From Lewinellaceae bacterium (GTDB taxonomy: Bacteria > Bacteroidota > Bacteroidia > Chitinophagales > Saprospiraceae), in contig JACJYB010000005.1 of the NCBI GenBank assembly GCA_020636355.1, positions 186,001-250,000 of the forward strand: a DNA stretch of 64,000 bases. Reading direction: 5' to 3'. The stretch's first letter is position 1, and every line of letters starts with the position of its first letter. This document shows, piece by piece, positions 40,621 through 53,031 of the stretch. Position numbers and translations under genes: made by a program. The notes under the pieces were generated by a model that was not told where the DNA came from, made no database searches, and saw nothing but the letters and a program-made list of their open reading frames with translations.

Positions 40621-43359
40621 TTATTCTTTCACGAACTTGGCATTTCCTTGCAGTCTGCCTGCTTTGTCATATGCCGTCAGAACGTATACTCCAGCGCGCA
40701 AGTCAGTCACATCAACACTCAATTCATAGGGAGAATTGGTCTGAATGACGCGTAGTGTTTGACCCAATAAATTGTGGATTTCAAAGCGTGAAGCTTCATT
40801 GGTATTGCTGATCAAAAGAGAATTCCGTACTGGGTTCGGGGCAATCTGGATCGGTTTCAGATCGTATACCCGGAAACTCGATACGGCACCACAGTCCGAA
40901 GAACCTATCGCAATGTCATCAAAGAAATAAGTCTTGTTCTCTGATGGAACATTGTTGATATCAAAGATCAGGGTAATCCTGCCATACAATCCACCTGGCG
41001 TGGTATTGGCTGAAAAATCCCAGGTCAATTCCTGCCACTGATTTGGCGTGGTGTATTCAGCAGGCGTATCACCTGAATTTGCAGCACCATTCTGGGCGCC
41101 TTCCATCTTCATAACAACCGTGGCAGCATGGTCCATCCATATTTTGGCACGTATGGTCATGTTGTCGGTCGGAATCGTATAGAAAGCAGGGAAGTCGGTA
41201 TACATACCTGCCCATACCTGTCCGTCACTGGCCTCAACAGCAACGCCTACGCTATCGCTTGCTATTGACATCATCCGGTGCCGGATTCTGAACGACAGTG
41301 AAAGCTGTTCCATCCAATGAACCGTTACCAAAATAGGTCCAAACACTAGGGCTGGCATCCGGTGTCTCAAAATTAGCCAAACATCCGGTGATCGGCTGGC
41401 GTTTCCACTCGACGTCGTCGATGTAATAGACGTCTCCGGCTTCCGGATCCTGACCAGCATTGAAGAAGATGGCCAGACGGGTGTGATCTGTCCCAGTGGC
41501 TCCACTGAAGTCGATGGAATATTTAACCCATGCTCCATTGTAGTTTCAACAGCACTCCAGATTTCAACGGCCGCTGCTGTTCCTCCTTCCAGTTTGAACA
41601 ACAGGGGAACAGCTTTTGGAGACCAGATTTTAACTTCCAGTTGGTTGTAAACAGACAAATCAATTGCAGATCCGACATTGTAAACGAGCGCACTCCACTG
41701 ATCCTGAGGATCGGTGTACTTACCTACTTTATCCAGTGGATCGTTATTAATACCGGATGGGATCCGGATTCACAACAACTTCCAATGCATCGGCACCACC
41801 GGTGATCTCAACGTTGCGCTGACAATCAAAATCATCAAAAATGGTTGGGATCGGTGTCACATCAGCACATGGATCAACGGTTGATTCACCCTGGGTGATG
41901 TTATCAAAATACCAGGTATCGCTGCTTGCAAGTGCTTTGTCAAAAACAATTTCCAAGCGCTCAAAGTCGTTGATGGTCTGAAAATCAACAAAATTGAAAT
42001 TCAGATCTACCCAGGCACCGGTTTCGGTAACGTCGGCATCAACTTCTTTCAGGCCTTGTGACGGACTGAACAACTTCATCGTAACAGATGTAGCTCCTTC
42101 TGGTGCCAAAACCTGCATATTCAATTGTGGATTGTCACTGAGGTTGAAGTCAAGGGGCAGATCCGCCTGCAAACCACCAAACTCACTACTACCCTTTGGT
42201 GTAGGAACCAACGTTTGCACTCGTGTTCAAACCGGCATCATCCGGGTTGGCAACAGCCCCATCAAAGGTTCCAAACACGGCTTCTGTCTCCCAGGGATGA
42301 CCAGGTCAAACGCGGTCCGTCTTCAAAATCTTCGAGGGCTGCTGCTGCTGGTTTTGCTACCAGTTTGATGTCATCCAGGTAATAGATATCACCTGCTTCA
42401 ACGTCCACACCAGGCATTGAGGAAGAAAACGATCCGCTGCTGGTTCGCGTTGGCCTGATCGGAGAAATCCATGCTGATCTGGATCCACTGATTCAATTCG
42501 TCTTCGGTGACCATGTAATCTTTCTCAATGGCTGCTGAAGTACCACCTTCCAGTTTAAATTTGAATACACCGGCAATGGTTGAATACAATTTTACCTGAA
42601 TCTGATTACGTTCGGCCAAAGGCAATGCGGTGCCATTGTCAATAACCAAAGCATCCCATGCACCTGCGCCATCGGTATACTGACCTACTTTCGCACTTGT
42701 ATTATATGCCTTCCGAGAAAGGGTTGTCGATGGCCTTGATGTTTTGGAAGCCAATACCATAGGTGGCATTGCGCTGACATTCGAAATCATCCAGAATTTC
42801 AGGATCGGGGGTGGTACCCGAACATTCATCAGCAGGCAATTGAGTTAGATTATCAAATAGGTACGTATCACTCGATTCTGCCACACCCGGATCAAAAAAC
42901 AGGATGATCTTGGTCAGGGTGGTCATGTTCGCTGCAGCACTGAAATCAAAGGAATACTCAATCCATCGATTGGTAACCGCAATGTTCTGTTTTTTCTCGA
43001 TAGCTTGTCCGGTTCCTTCCAGTTTAAAATGAAACTGGTTGCTTTGGATGCAAAAACCTGAACCGTGAATTTATTCATGGTTGACAGGTCTAGGGTGTCA
43101 TCCAGAACGGCGATCAGTAAGCTGTAAGCTTTTCCTTCCACTTTGTCGTACGAACCCACTTCTGCACTTTCGTTGATCAACAACGGGTCAAGGGTTGAGT
43201 CCGCCAAAGCGGGGTTGGCAACAACCTGAAGGGTGCTGTCACCAAAAGCCTGATTCCAGGGAAGCTTCATACCTCCCTCAAAATCCTCTAATACGACTTG
43301 AGTCATGCCCAACAATGGGAGCAAACTAAGCCAAATAAGGGGAATAAACGTCTTTTCAT
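40621..43359 (-). CDS. T9SS-secreted protein with five tandem beta-sandwich (CBM-like) modules (frameshifted)
   Basis: The corrected product has about 912 residues: a signal peptide from ATG 43359, five modules of about 160 residues starting near 43300, 42790, 42320, 41840 and 41370, and a type A T9SS C-terminal domain (IQIAPNPVRNSLLIS, then GVYVLTAYDKAGRLQGNAKFVKE). The modules share an [IL]-x-DF-[ED]-CQRN or LEDFE start, a VG-x-Y-T-D-x-x-x-x-W-x-A-L-V segment, an [LF]KLEGGT-A-AIE strand and a YYLDDI or YFDNIT end. These features suggest calcium-dependent carbohydrate-binding jelly rolls. It would lie on the cell surface and hold substrate for the enzymes. Frame changes near 43315, 42940, 42705, 42400, 42215, 41760 and 41270 interrupt it. 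It follows the second GH144 gene by 32 bases. Confidence 0.8.
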
Positions 43360-43390
43360 AATAATATCCTGGTTTTTAAGTGAACATAAT

Positions 43391-45205
43391 TTAATTCGGA
43401 ATATGTAACAATTTTGAATTGATGCCACAATCGATCCTCCCCGGACCCGTAGTAAATACAGACCGGCAGGAAATGCATCCAGGGGAATGTTCAGGGATTG
43501 TTGAATAGTACTTCCTTTTAAAACGGAATTTCCAGCAGAATTGATCAATTCCCACCGCATTTTAACGTTATTGGCCTTTCAAATGTGATGATTTCCTTCG
43601 CCGGATTTGGATAAACGGTATACCGGCGGTTCCAGGGCCTGCTCTTGCCGTAGTGGTATCAACCACAAACCCCAATAGCATCCAGCGCCGGACCGATTTC
43701 CGGACTGGTCATAAAGGTTTTCCATAACAATTGCGACCGGTAGTTTTCAATCATTCCAACAATGGGCCCCTGATCAATCGCCAGGTAACTGGATGCCACC
43801 CAATTCTCACGATCACTGAATGCATCATAAAATCCCATGGGTCCCACAGCCGGTCTCCCCGGACCCGGTAGAAATTTTTCAACGCTTCCAGTGATTCCTC
43901 CGGCGAATAGGGCACTGGAAAGCGCTGCTGTTGGGGTGATGGTTCCATTATCGTTGGTGGGTGAATGGGCGGAATAACCATAAGGGTCATCACTGGCTGT
44001 CAATCCCCAGCAGGATGCATTGTAACCGGTAAAGTGTTTAGGATTCGCTGCGCAATACTCCCGGTTAATCAAACTTTGTCTTTGGCTATGGATAAAATAA
44101 TTGGTGTATTGATCCCGCACAATCCGAGGATCCAGTCCCAGATAAGAATAATGGGTGAAAAATAATGGACCTCCGTAATCTGGTCCGATATCGAGATGAT
44201 ATCCATAGTGATCCTGGGAATGGACATAACTTCCTCCAGCCCATCCACGCTGATACAATCTTGCCGGCACCGGATGTGTCGGTGATGCGATAGCCAGAAT
44301 ATAGATGATCATGGCCTTCATTCCAGCCCCGGATAGGCAGGTTGATAGCAAATTGATTGTTGGGCGACCAATGCCAATACAAAACATCCTCCACGGTCTT
44401 CCGGTACCAGTTCCAATCGACTTCCTGATATAACTTGGTAATCTTTTCCCGGAGAACTACCTCATTGGGCGTGTTTCCTGAAAATATTGACGAGCAGTAA
44501 GGAAGCCTTCAAACAAAAAGGCGGTTTCAACCAGATCTCCGCCGTCATCTTTTGGACTGAAGGAATGGTTCTTCCTGTGTTACCATTCATCCAGTGAGGA
44601 AAAGCGCCTCTAAACCGGTCTGCACTCTTCTAGGAAAAGCACCATCTTAACCAACCGTTTCAGTCCCGGATTCCCATGGATATCCATCCTCTATCGATAC
44701 CAACCAGGATAGCCATGACACCAAATCCAGTCCCTCCGGTCGTTACGATATCACCACTGGAGTTGCGTTCCTCTCGCCATTCCGGAAACCGGATGCCCAA
44801 AATCCCAAAAAGTATCGTAATGAATAGCGCTGAACCATTTCGAAAAAGGCATCATCATCAGCGGAAATGGTTTGGACGGTGAGTGTATCAGATGTTTGAA
44901 GAATCGCGCCGAGAAAATCAACTTTGGCGACAAAATAATCATATTGATTACTCTGCTGGTCAGGGCCAACAAAATCCAAAGCCAGGGTATCCGATGGAAA
45001 ATAGGGTCTGCCGAATGGTAAATCCTTCCTGGTTGACTTGACGGTAAACCTTATAATACTGAAATGATCCCAAGGTATCATCCGACCAAATCAATTCAAT
45101 GTGACTATCGTAGGCCGTGGGAATAAGTTGGCTAGCAGCACGCACATGAAGCTCCATTAGGATGAAAACGGCCAGAATAAATATATGCAATAACATCCAT
45201 TCCAC
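43391..45205 (-). CDS. Fn3-like domain plus GH144-type glucanase with T9SS tail (frameshifted)
   Basis: After a signal peptide (LLHIFILAVFILMELHVRA) comes an Fn3-like domain (HIELIWSDDTLGSFQYYKVYRQ), then the glycoamylase-like catalytic domain: MVQRYSLRYFWDFGHP, AIASPTHPVPARLYQRGW, NDNGTITPTAALSSALFAGG and YLAIDQGPIVGMIENYRSQLLW. A type A T9SS sorting domain ends the protein (VYPNP-type region, then LNIPLDAFPAGLYLLRVRGG) with stop at 43391. Corrected length is about 604 residues. Frame changes lie near 45010, 44745, 44400 and 43660-43560. It is the first enzyme gene after the regulator. Two GH144-type enzymes with different export signals suggest one surface-attached and one periplasmic or lipid-anchored glucanase. 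The endo-beta-1,2 activity is inferred from family. Confidence 0.82.
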
Positions 45206-45518
45206 TAAGACTGCTAAAGTTCAAATTCCTGATCTTGCGTAGCAGACTTTCGGTCATATTGTTTTAGCTCTTATCCGACGAAACAACTCAATAAATGTAG
45301 TTGTTCAAACAAGCCTAAACCAACAAAATTACACCTCACTCTGACTACGCCATTGATAAAAAAGTGTGATGCATAGTACCTTTGGAAAATGTGAGCCTTC
45401 AATTTTGTTTTGAATATCAAAATCCCTTATTAATCAATAATTACACATAATAAAATTAATATATATATAAGTGAATATTGTGCAACTGAGATTATTCACC
45501 TCATCAACGAGAGAAATT

Positions 45519-48269
45519 TCAAATTTGCAGAAGATACTCTACCAGGTTTCGTCATTAGCCAAACCCAATTTGCTTCTGAGCCGGTAACGTTTGTTTTCAA
45601 CGCCACGAAACTGATGTTTAACAAGGGTGCAATTTCTTTTGAAGTGAGATTCATCTTTAGGTAAGCTGCCAAACGCAGGTCCCCGGGAGTAAGTTCCGGG
45701 TTACTATCCAGCAGCTTTTTAAGAATGCTTCATGCACCTGATTGAAATTGGATTCAAACAATTCCCAGTCCTGTTCATTGGCGAGATGATGGTCGATAAG
45801 ATGGAGCAAATGTTGTTCATGCCGCAGATGGCTGGAATGGTGCTCCTGATGCATTTGCTGAATCTCTTCCTTTAACTGGGTTAATAATTCATTTTTGCGG
45901 ATCAGGTTAAAAGTAGTATTCGCCAACTCTTTACTTTTATTAATGATGGCTGACTGCAATTGTTCGTTTCGTAATTTGATTTCTTGTTGCTGTAGCTTCC
46001 TTGCTTTCTCCAGTTCCATCTTCCGTCGTCTGTAATTCCAACCGATGGGCATGATACCGTTGGAAGCCAAACAAAATCAGAATACCGGATAATACAAAAA
46101 TCAATGCGGCCCAGGAACGCTGATACCAGGGCCTCAGGATATGGACTTTGCGTGGAAGCTGTATCTGGGGAGGCATTACTCTGAATTTCAAAGTGATAAT
46201 CACCAGGCGGAATATTTGTTAGAAGGACTTCTGATTCTGGCTGCCATTCCGACCAGGAATACATGGTCTGATTTCCAAACCGATATCTGAAATACGGAGA
46301 ACGCCGAAAATAAGCATCATGAAAGCTAACCCGCAGATTATTCAGACTATATGGAATGGATTTCAGAGTTCCTGGCAACCTGTGCAAACCGGTAGCCGGG
46401 ATTATCCAGAGACCTGACATAATTGATGCTTGGAGGCAAGTTAGGTATGGTATTTCGGGACAACATCTTTCGATCAAACAAGGCGTAACCATCTTCCAAA
46501 CAAAATAAATAGCGATCGGTATCTACCGCAACAAATTGCTCATAGCCTGGTATTAGCCGGACTGGAAATTGCTGGATAAGCACCGTATCCAGATAGTAGG
46601 CTACAAAATCACCATAATCTAAAAAATAATCCCCTGCTGTACCCCGGAGGTAACTGATATACTGAAAGCCCGGCTCCGGTCTAAAACGGCCGTCTTCTTC
46701 CGACCAAGAGACCCAATTCCGATCTGCGCCTACCAATATTTGCTTGTCCCGTTGTTGCAGATGAAGCTGATATTCAGTCGGCAACCCATCCGCGAAGGCA
46801 AATGATCGATGATTTACCACTTGCGTGCGATCCTCATTCAACCAAATGCGGAACAGCCCTTTTGTCGGACTTGCCGCCCAGAGGCTTCCATCATCCGCCA
46901 TGAGAATTTGGTTAACCGGATCTGAAAAGTTTCCAATTCGCGATACAAATTCCCAGCGTTGCCCATTCCACCGGTAGGTCGCTAAGCCGGTATAGGTTGC
47001 CTGAATCAATCGATTGGGATCATCCCGGACAGGAATCAGCGACCAGCCGCCGGCTTCACCGCTGATGGATTCCCACCGTCCGTCGGTTACGGTAAACGTA
47101 CCATCGTTATGGCCTACCAGTAACTGACTATTAAAGACCTGGACATCCCAGACTTGGCCTTGTGATCCTTCGACCAAATGGAATTCAGCGTCGGGTTCTT
47201 CCGGCCAGGGCCGAAAAAACAATCCGTGATTGGTGCCAACAAATAACTTGTTTTGAAAAACCTTCGCCGCATAAACGGTACCTAGCCCTCCCTGTTTATC
47301 CTGATAAAATGAGAGGGGATTATTTACGGCCACCAGATCAACCCCTTTGTCCAACGCAACCCACAAATCATGGTAGTAATCTTCGTGAAGACCTAAAACC
47401 GTATTGTTTTGCAACCCATTCTCCTGATGAATGACGTATTCGACCGAGAGATCCGGTCGGAGTACATAAACCCCATGACTAATGGTGCCAATGGCTACAT
47501 TCCCATTGGAAAGCGTTATGCCCAGGTTTATCTGGTGTACCTGAAAAAATGGATTGACCGGAGACATTACCGGCTGATCACACCATCTTTAAACCTGAAA
47601 AACCCGGATTGACTGGTGCCGATCAACCAATCGCCGGGCTGGTCCAGAATAAATACGACCCGCTTATCCGCGAAAAAAAGCCGAGTTAGGCACCTCAAAA
47701 ATTCATCATTTTCAAGACGATAGAGTCCCTGATGGATTACCGGCAAAATAAGTTGATCCCCCACCTGTTGCAGATACATCATATTACCAGGGGCGTTTAA
47801 AACGGTAACTTCCCCGTTCCGATAAACATAAAGGGTAGAAAACGACTGAAAATAGATCCCTCCAGGTGTAGCCAGGATTTTCCAGATCTCTTCGCGGTCG
47901 AATAGTGGATGGTGAACGAGAGCGAGTCCAACGGGTGATAGATCAACCGGTTTTCACGGTCTTTTCCCAATATCCGAATGCTGCAAATCCACCGGTAAAT
48001 AGCTTCCATCTTCCGCGCACACCACAACCGTTCGAACGGTTTGCTTGTGCGGTAAATAGTGCAATACCCAACGATTTCCGTCAAATTCCAGTAAGCCGGC
48101 GTTATTGGCGACAAACATCCGGCCGTCCGTGGCAGCAGTCAACCGACCAGTTCTGATACTGTGCCTGGTAATCTTCCTTGGTAAAATGACGAATAAATGG
48201 AACGTCGGCACCTAAAAATACCGGCATCAGTGCCAAGGCAACCATAAATCCTATTGTTCGCCAATGCAT
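45519..48269 (-). CDS. Propeller / Y_Y_Y / LuxR-type HTH regulator of the glycan locus (frameshifted)
   Basis: From ATG 48269 a signal-anchor (WRTIGFMVALALMPVFLGA) leads to about 650 residues of periplasmic beta-propeller repeats (LWVALDKGVDLVAVNNPLSFY and VLPGTHNGLFF-like blades), a Y_Y_Y domain (FSWSEWQPESEVLLTNIPPGDYHFEI), one transmembrane helix (WAALIFVLSGILILFGFQ), a cytoplasmic coiled coil (EKARKLQQQEIKLRNEQLQ) and a C-terminal LuxR-type HTH (SKEIAPLLNIS...RYRLRSKLGL). No histidine kinase or receiver is present, so signal passes from the periplasmic sensor to an HTH on the same chain. Corrected length is about 916 residues. The 3' end reads DENLVEYLLQI if one A is restored, giving the stop at 45519. 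Frame changes occur near 48130, 47800, 47570, 46350, 45900 and 45660. It is divergent from corA and probably activates the adjacent operon. Confidence 0.85.
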
Positions 48270-48413
48270 ACAGTTCCGAGATGAATATTAAAAGATACAA
48301 ATTATCGCGCTACAATAAGATTTGAACAGTTACTAATGGACTTCACAAATCCTCCGGGCAACCCATCCCATCTAGCCATAATTTGACTATTTTTCGGGTT
48401 ACAATGTAACACC

Positions 48414-49460
48414 ATGAAGACATCTAAAAAGGGTTGCCTCCCGGAACCATTGTATACACCGGCGATCAAAAGTTGAGAAAACCATGATCAATGTTTTCTC
48501 TATAGCCAGGTGCGCATTGAGGTGGTGAAAGAAGTGCAACTGGATGACCTGGATGGTCTTCTCAAAAGCGCGAAGATTGCATTAGCTGGGTGGATATCCG
48601 CGGTTTGCATGATATTGAATTGCTTCAGCGAATTGGGAAAGAAGCAGAAATTCATCCACTCATCATGGAAGATATTGCCGATGTACATCAGCGGCCAAAA
48701 TATGAGTCCCTGGAAAACGGGGCATTCCTGGTCCTCCAGGCCATGTATTTTAATAAGCACGATCTTTTTAAGAGTGAGCAGGTTTCCATGTACGTTACGC
48801 CCTATTATCTGATCAGTTTTCAGGAAAAAAAAGAAGACGTTTTTGAAACGGTCAAGTTGAGGTTGATTGAAAATCGGGGAATCATTCGCCAAAAAACCAC
48901 AGACTACCTGGCTTATTCATTGATTGATGTGATTGTCGATGATTACTTTGAAACGCTGGATAAACTGGAAACCCGCGTATTTGCCATCGAGCAGGATATT
49001 TCTTGATAACAAGACCGAAGATATCAAAGAGCGACTCCATGCAGCCAGAGCTATTCTGGTCAAAATGAGTAAGTCCGTTTTTCCCTGGCGGGACGCGATG
49101 TTAAAGACCATGAAACTGGACGATCTAACATTTGGTGAGTCCGTACTCCCCTATTTGCGCGATCTGTACGATCATACCGTGCAGGTCATTGACCGTCAGG
49201 AAACACTAAGAGATATCATCAATGGCCTTACGCGACTCTATCATTCGGAATTGAACCTGGCCATGAATAAAATCATGCAGGTACTCACCATCATTTCAAC
49301 CATCTTTATTCCACTTACCTTTTTGGTTGGGGTCTACGGGATGAATTTTGAAAACATTCCGGAGCTCAAATGGAAATTTGGGTATCCGCTGGTTTGGGTT
49401 GTCATGGTCATGATGGCTTTGCTTCTGCTAAAATGGTTTAAAAGGAAGAAATGGTTCTAG
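48414..49460 (+). CDS. corA: CorA-family magnesium/cobalt transporter (frameshifted)
   Basis: CorA is a pentameric inner-membrane channel for Mg2+ and Co2+. The C-terminal YGMNF selectivity motif, flanked by two membrane helices (KIMQVLTIISTIFIPLTFLV and WVVMVMMALLLLKWF) and followed by KRKKWF, is diagnostic. The N-terminal cytoplasmic funnel domain is present (IHPLIMEDIADVHQRPKYE, LVLQAMYF). The start at 48414 gives MKTSKKG, then a frame change leads to GLPPGTIVYTGDQK, the usual Bacteroidota CorA beginning. Further changes are near 48470, 48590 and 49005. The corrected length is about 348 residues. It is divergent from the glycan regulator and is followed after four bases by the P-type ATPase, so the two may be one operon for divalent cations. 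Confidence 0.9.
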
Positions 49461-49464
49461 GCTC

Positions 49465-51959
49465 ATGATTGAGGACTCCATCCCTTTATTGCAGGAATTT
49501 CCCCGGTCTTTCGTCGAAAGAAGTAGCCATGCAACAGCAGGTTCATGGTTACAATCGAGGCGGAAAATCGCCTAATCAGGCATTGGAATTAATCATCGAC
49601 ATCTTCAAAGAGCCCATGATTATTCTTCTGCTGGTTGCCTGTTCGATTTATTTCGTTCTATCGGAATGGTCCGAGGCTTTTACCATGCTGGGGGCAATTT
49701 TGTTTGTTGCCGGTATCAGTCTTTTCCAGGATTACCGCAGCCAACGAGCCGTTAAGGCGCTCCAACAGATGACCATGACTAAAGCAAAAGTCGTCCGAAA
49801 TAACATGCCTGAATCGAAATACCATCCGATGAGATCGTGGTTGGCGATACAGCAGTGATCGGAGAAGGCGACCTGATTCCGGCTGATATGCAAATGCTTA
49901 CCGATTTCGACCTGGCAGTCAATGAAGCCTTACTTACCGGAGAGTCCACCGATGTGGTCAAGCAACGAGGCGATCTTCTGTACCAGGGAACCATGGCTCT
50001 TACGTGGATATGCTTATGCCCGTGTTTCAGCAATCGGCACTAAAACCAGACTGGCGGCGATCGAGCACTCACTGGGTACTGTCCGGCAGGCTGAGACACC
50101 GCTTCAGGCTCAGGTAAGGAAATTTGTCCGATTGATGGTCATCGCCGGATCGCTTGCTTTTCTTCTCGTTTGGGGCTACAAATCCTGGGAAACCGGTAGC
50201 ATTATTCATGGATTATTGCATGGCCTCACTATGGCCATGAGTGTAATTCCGGAAGAAATTCCGGTCGCGATGACGACATTCCTGGCATTAGGTGCCTACC
50301 GGTTACTTAAAATCCACATCATTGCATCGTCAGCCCCAGTCCGTGGAAACCCTCGGTTCCGCAACGGTAATTTGTGTGGACAAGACCGGCACGCTTACAA
50401 AGAACCTGATGCAGGTAGCACGAACCTGGGATGCCGAAACCCAAAAGGTGACTGATTTTAATGCCCATCCGGAATACAGTCCGGTGCTTGAATATGCGAT
50501 GTGGTCCAGTGAACGCTCCCCATTTGACCCCATGGAAACCTCCATTCATCAATGGTATTCAACCTTGGCTCAAAATGATGAACGGACCGGGGCAACTATG
50601 TTAAAGGATTTTCCTCTGGCCGGGTCGCCTCCCGTGATGACCCACCTGTTTGATTTGCCGGACCGTGGAATCATAACCGCAATAAAAGGTGGCTTGGAAA
50701 CGGTGTTGAAACGATCCCATGTCAGCGCTACTATCGAAGCTGAAGCTATGGGCGGTGAGCAGGAAATTTGCTTCGCAAGGGTTTCGGGTCCTGGGTGTGG
50801 GCAAAGGAATTTGGAATCAAGATCAATTACCGGAAAAGCCTGAAGAAATGACATTCACTTTTTCGGGATCATTGCGTTTTCGGATCCTCCCGAAACACAC
50901 ATTCCAGGCGTTATCCAATCCTTCCACGAAGCTGGGGTTGCAAGTAAAAATGATCACGGGCGATTACTTGGAAACCGCACAATCCGTTGCATCCACGGTA
51001 GGCATTCCGCATCTCGTCACCTTAACCGGATTGCAATTACAATCCATGAACGATCAATCGTTAAGTGAGGCGGTCCAGAAGACCAGTGTTTTTGCCCGGA
51101 TCTATCCGGAAGCCAAATTACGAATCGTCCAGGCGTTGCGGGCAGTCGGTGAAGTTGTTGCCATGACCGGTGACGGCGTAAATGACGCCCCGGCCCTCAA
51201 AGCAGCCGATATTGGAGTCGCGATGGGAAAACGAGGAACTGAGGTAGCCAAAGGCGCTGCAGGATTGGTATTAAGCGATGATGACCTGGCCCATATGGTC
51301 GACGCGATCTATTTGGGCCGCCGGATTCACGCGAATCTGAAAAAAGCAATTCGTTACATCATCTCGATTCATATTCCGATCATTTCCCTCATTGTTCTCA
51401 ATCAGTTTATTCCATTCTTACCGGAAACATTGTTCTCCCCCATGCACGTCATTTTCCTTGAATTGATTATGGGCCCGACCTGTTCAATTATTTATGAAAT
51501 GAACCGACGAGTAAGCAGGAATTGAAGCAACCAACCAGGCAACGACGAAATGCATCCCTATTACAGGGTAAACCATTGACGATTACCATATTGCAGGGAT
51601 TGTTGATCACCTTAGCGTGTGTGATCGCCGGCTACTGGGCAGATCAGAAAGGATACCATGAAACGTTGCAAAGAACCTTGATCTTCAGTACTCTGGTGTT
51701 TTCAAATGTCTTTCTGACACTGGTCAACCGGTCTTTTCAGCAGTCCATCAGACATACGCTGTTACGCCCTAACCTTTTGATTCCTGCCATTCTAATCGTC
51801 TCCCTTCTCCTGTGGGCAGGGACGGTGACCGTGCCAGTGATGCAACAGATTTTTGAGTTTTCTTCCATTCATGCATCGGATCTGATGATCCCGGTAGCGC
51901 TGGCATTCCTTGGCACGCTTTGGATAGAACCATTCAAGGGGACCCGGTTTATAGAGTAA
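49465..51959 (+). CDS. P-type cation-transporting ATPase (frameshifted)
   Basis: All signatures of a P2-like ATPase are present across the pieces: LLTGES in the actuator domain, PEEIPVAMTTFLALGAYR in membrane helix 4, the phosphorylation motif DKTGTLT, and MTGDGVNDAPALKAADIGVAMG in the P domain, followed by C-terminal membrane helices (HVIFLELIMGPTCSI). The cytoplasmic start MIEDSIPLLQEFPGLSSKEV is in frame with the rest after removing one C from the CCCC run near 49502. Frame changes follow near 49845, 49975, 50330, 50760 and 51520. Corrected length is about 830 residues. PEEIP in place of the classic PEGLP makes the ion uncertain. Ca2+ or another divalent ion is a reasonable guess because corA is adjacent. 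Confidence 0.88.
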
Positions 51960-52036
51960 AGCTTCAATATAAGTGGGCTGGTGTAGCAGGACGACTTAAA
52001 ATACGCTGATAAGGACTAATATTTTACTTCAAATCG

Positions 52037-52875
52037 CTAATACGTGCAAAGCTCAGGAGCATTTTTGACGTAATAAGACTTATAGTTTTTAGCAGTGGGA
52101 TCCTTGCAACCTACCAGGTTAAGTATCCGGATATTCCGAAATTGGACCGGATGGCTCTCAGCCTGGAGTGAAAAAAAGCCATGATCAACGGCCATACCAT
52201 CTTTAAACAAATTGGCAAGTGCCGGATCAATACCTGAACCATCAATGGTCGGATGGTGATAACTCATCACGGTCTCACCATTAGCCTGGTGCTCGATCAG
52301 CGAGTCACCCAAAACGATATAGGTAGCTTTAACCCATTGATCTCCATGGTAAGTTGCAGAAGTAGAATTTGTGCAATGACGTTTGATCAGGTCATCCCCA
52401 AAGTAGATGTTCGTACCAGGTGTACATACGTTTTGGAGTGGGGCGTTCGTGCGTTCCGTCGCCTCCCAGCAACTGACCTTCAATCGAAATAGGAAAGTCC
52501 TGATCACGGGTCATGGTTTTGGATCCTGCCCATGCAACATGGTACCGCTGTTTCGAAACGCCCAACCTGGGCCTCCCAGGAACCTGATCTCCACGAAACC
52601 GGTATTCCAATTCAAGTATGTAATAAGAAAAACGAATGATTATAAAAAAGGTGTCCGAACTCGCCATGAAAATCCTTCCACTGATCGTAAGATACCGTCA
52701 ACAATCCATCCTCCACTCTGAAGGTATTCCGGTAATTAACTCCCAGGTCAGAAAAAGTAAATTTGGGGACCCAGCCGGTCAGGTCTTTTCCATTAAAAAG
52801 CACTTCCCAATCTCCGGCTACCTGGGCCTGAAGACCCTGAGTAAACAGAACCAAAATCAGTAAGATCTTTTTCAT
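52037..52875 (-). CDS. DUF1080 (3-keto-disaccharide hydrolase-like) secreted protein (frameshifted)
   Basis: A signal peptide (MKKILLILVLFTQGLQA) is followed by the family start WEVLFNGKDLTGWVPKF, then VEDGLLTVSYD, LELEYRF, the WEATERTNAPLQNVCTPGTN-type region and a final VQFRNIRILNL strand. DUF1080 is a concanavalin-like jelly roll. Some members hydrolyse 3-keto-glycosides and others bind sugars. The frame changes near 52630 and 52480, giving a corrected length of about 279 residues. It is convergent with the P-type ATPase, with 77 bases between and no clear terminator. It lies within reach of the glycan locus but is separated by corA and the ATPase, so a role in it is only possible. Confidence 0.85.
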
Positions 52876-53031
52876 TTTAATTGTCTATTTCTTGGCTTCT
52901 GAAATCAGCTGATTAATCTGGATCAAAGATCCGGGTTTGTACAACTAAGTTTCAATTTTGTTGATAAAGCTAATCATTCGTATTAAAAATGCCGGTACGA
53001 TAGCGTAGGCTACTTTGTTGAAATTCAGTCT

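Noticed and set aside
48000..48060. CCGTTCGAACGG-like palindrome resembling a tRNA T-loop
   Set aside because: It lies inside the regulator coding frame and no tRNA cloverleaf can be drawn around it.
27475..48269. Reading the broken SusC, SusD and GH genes as decayed pseudogenes
   Set aside because: The same frequency of breaks occurs in rpoD, rpsO and pnp, many at homopolymers, so sequence error is the better explanation.
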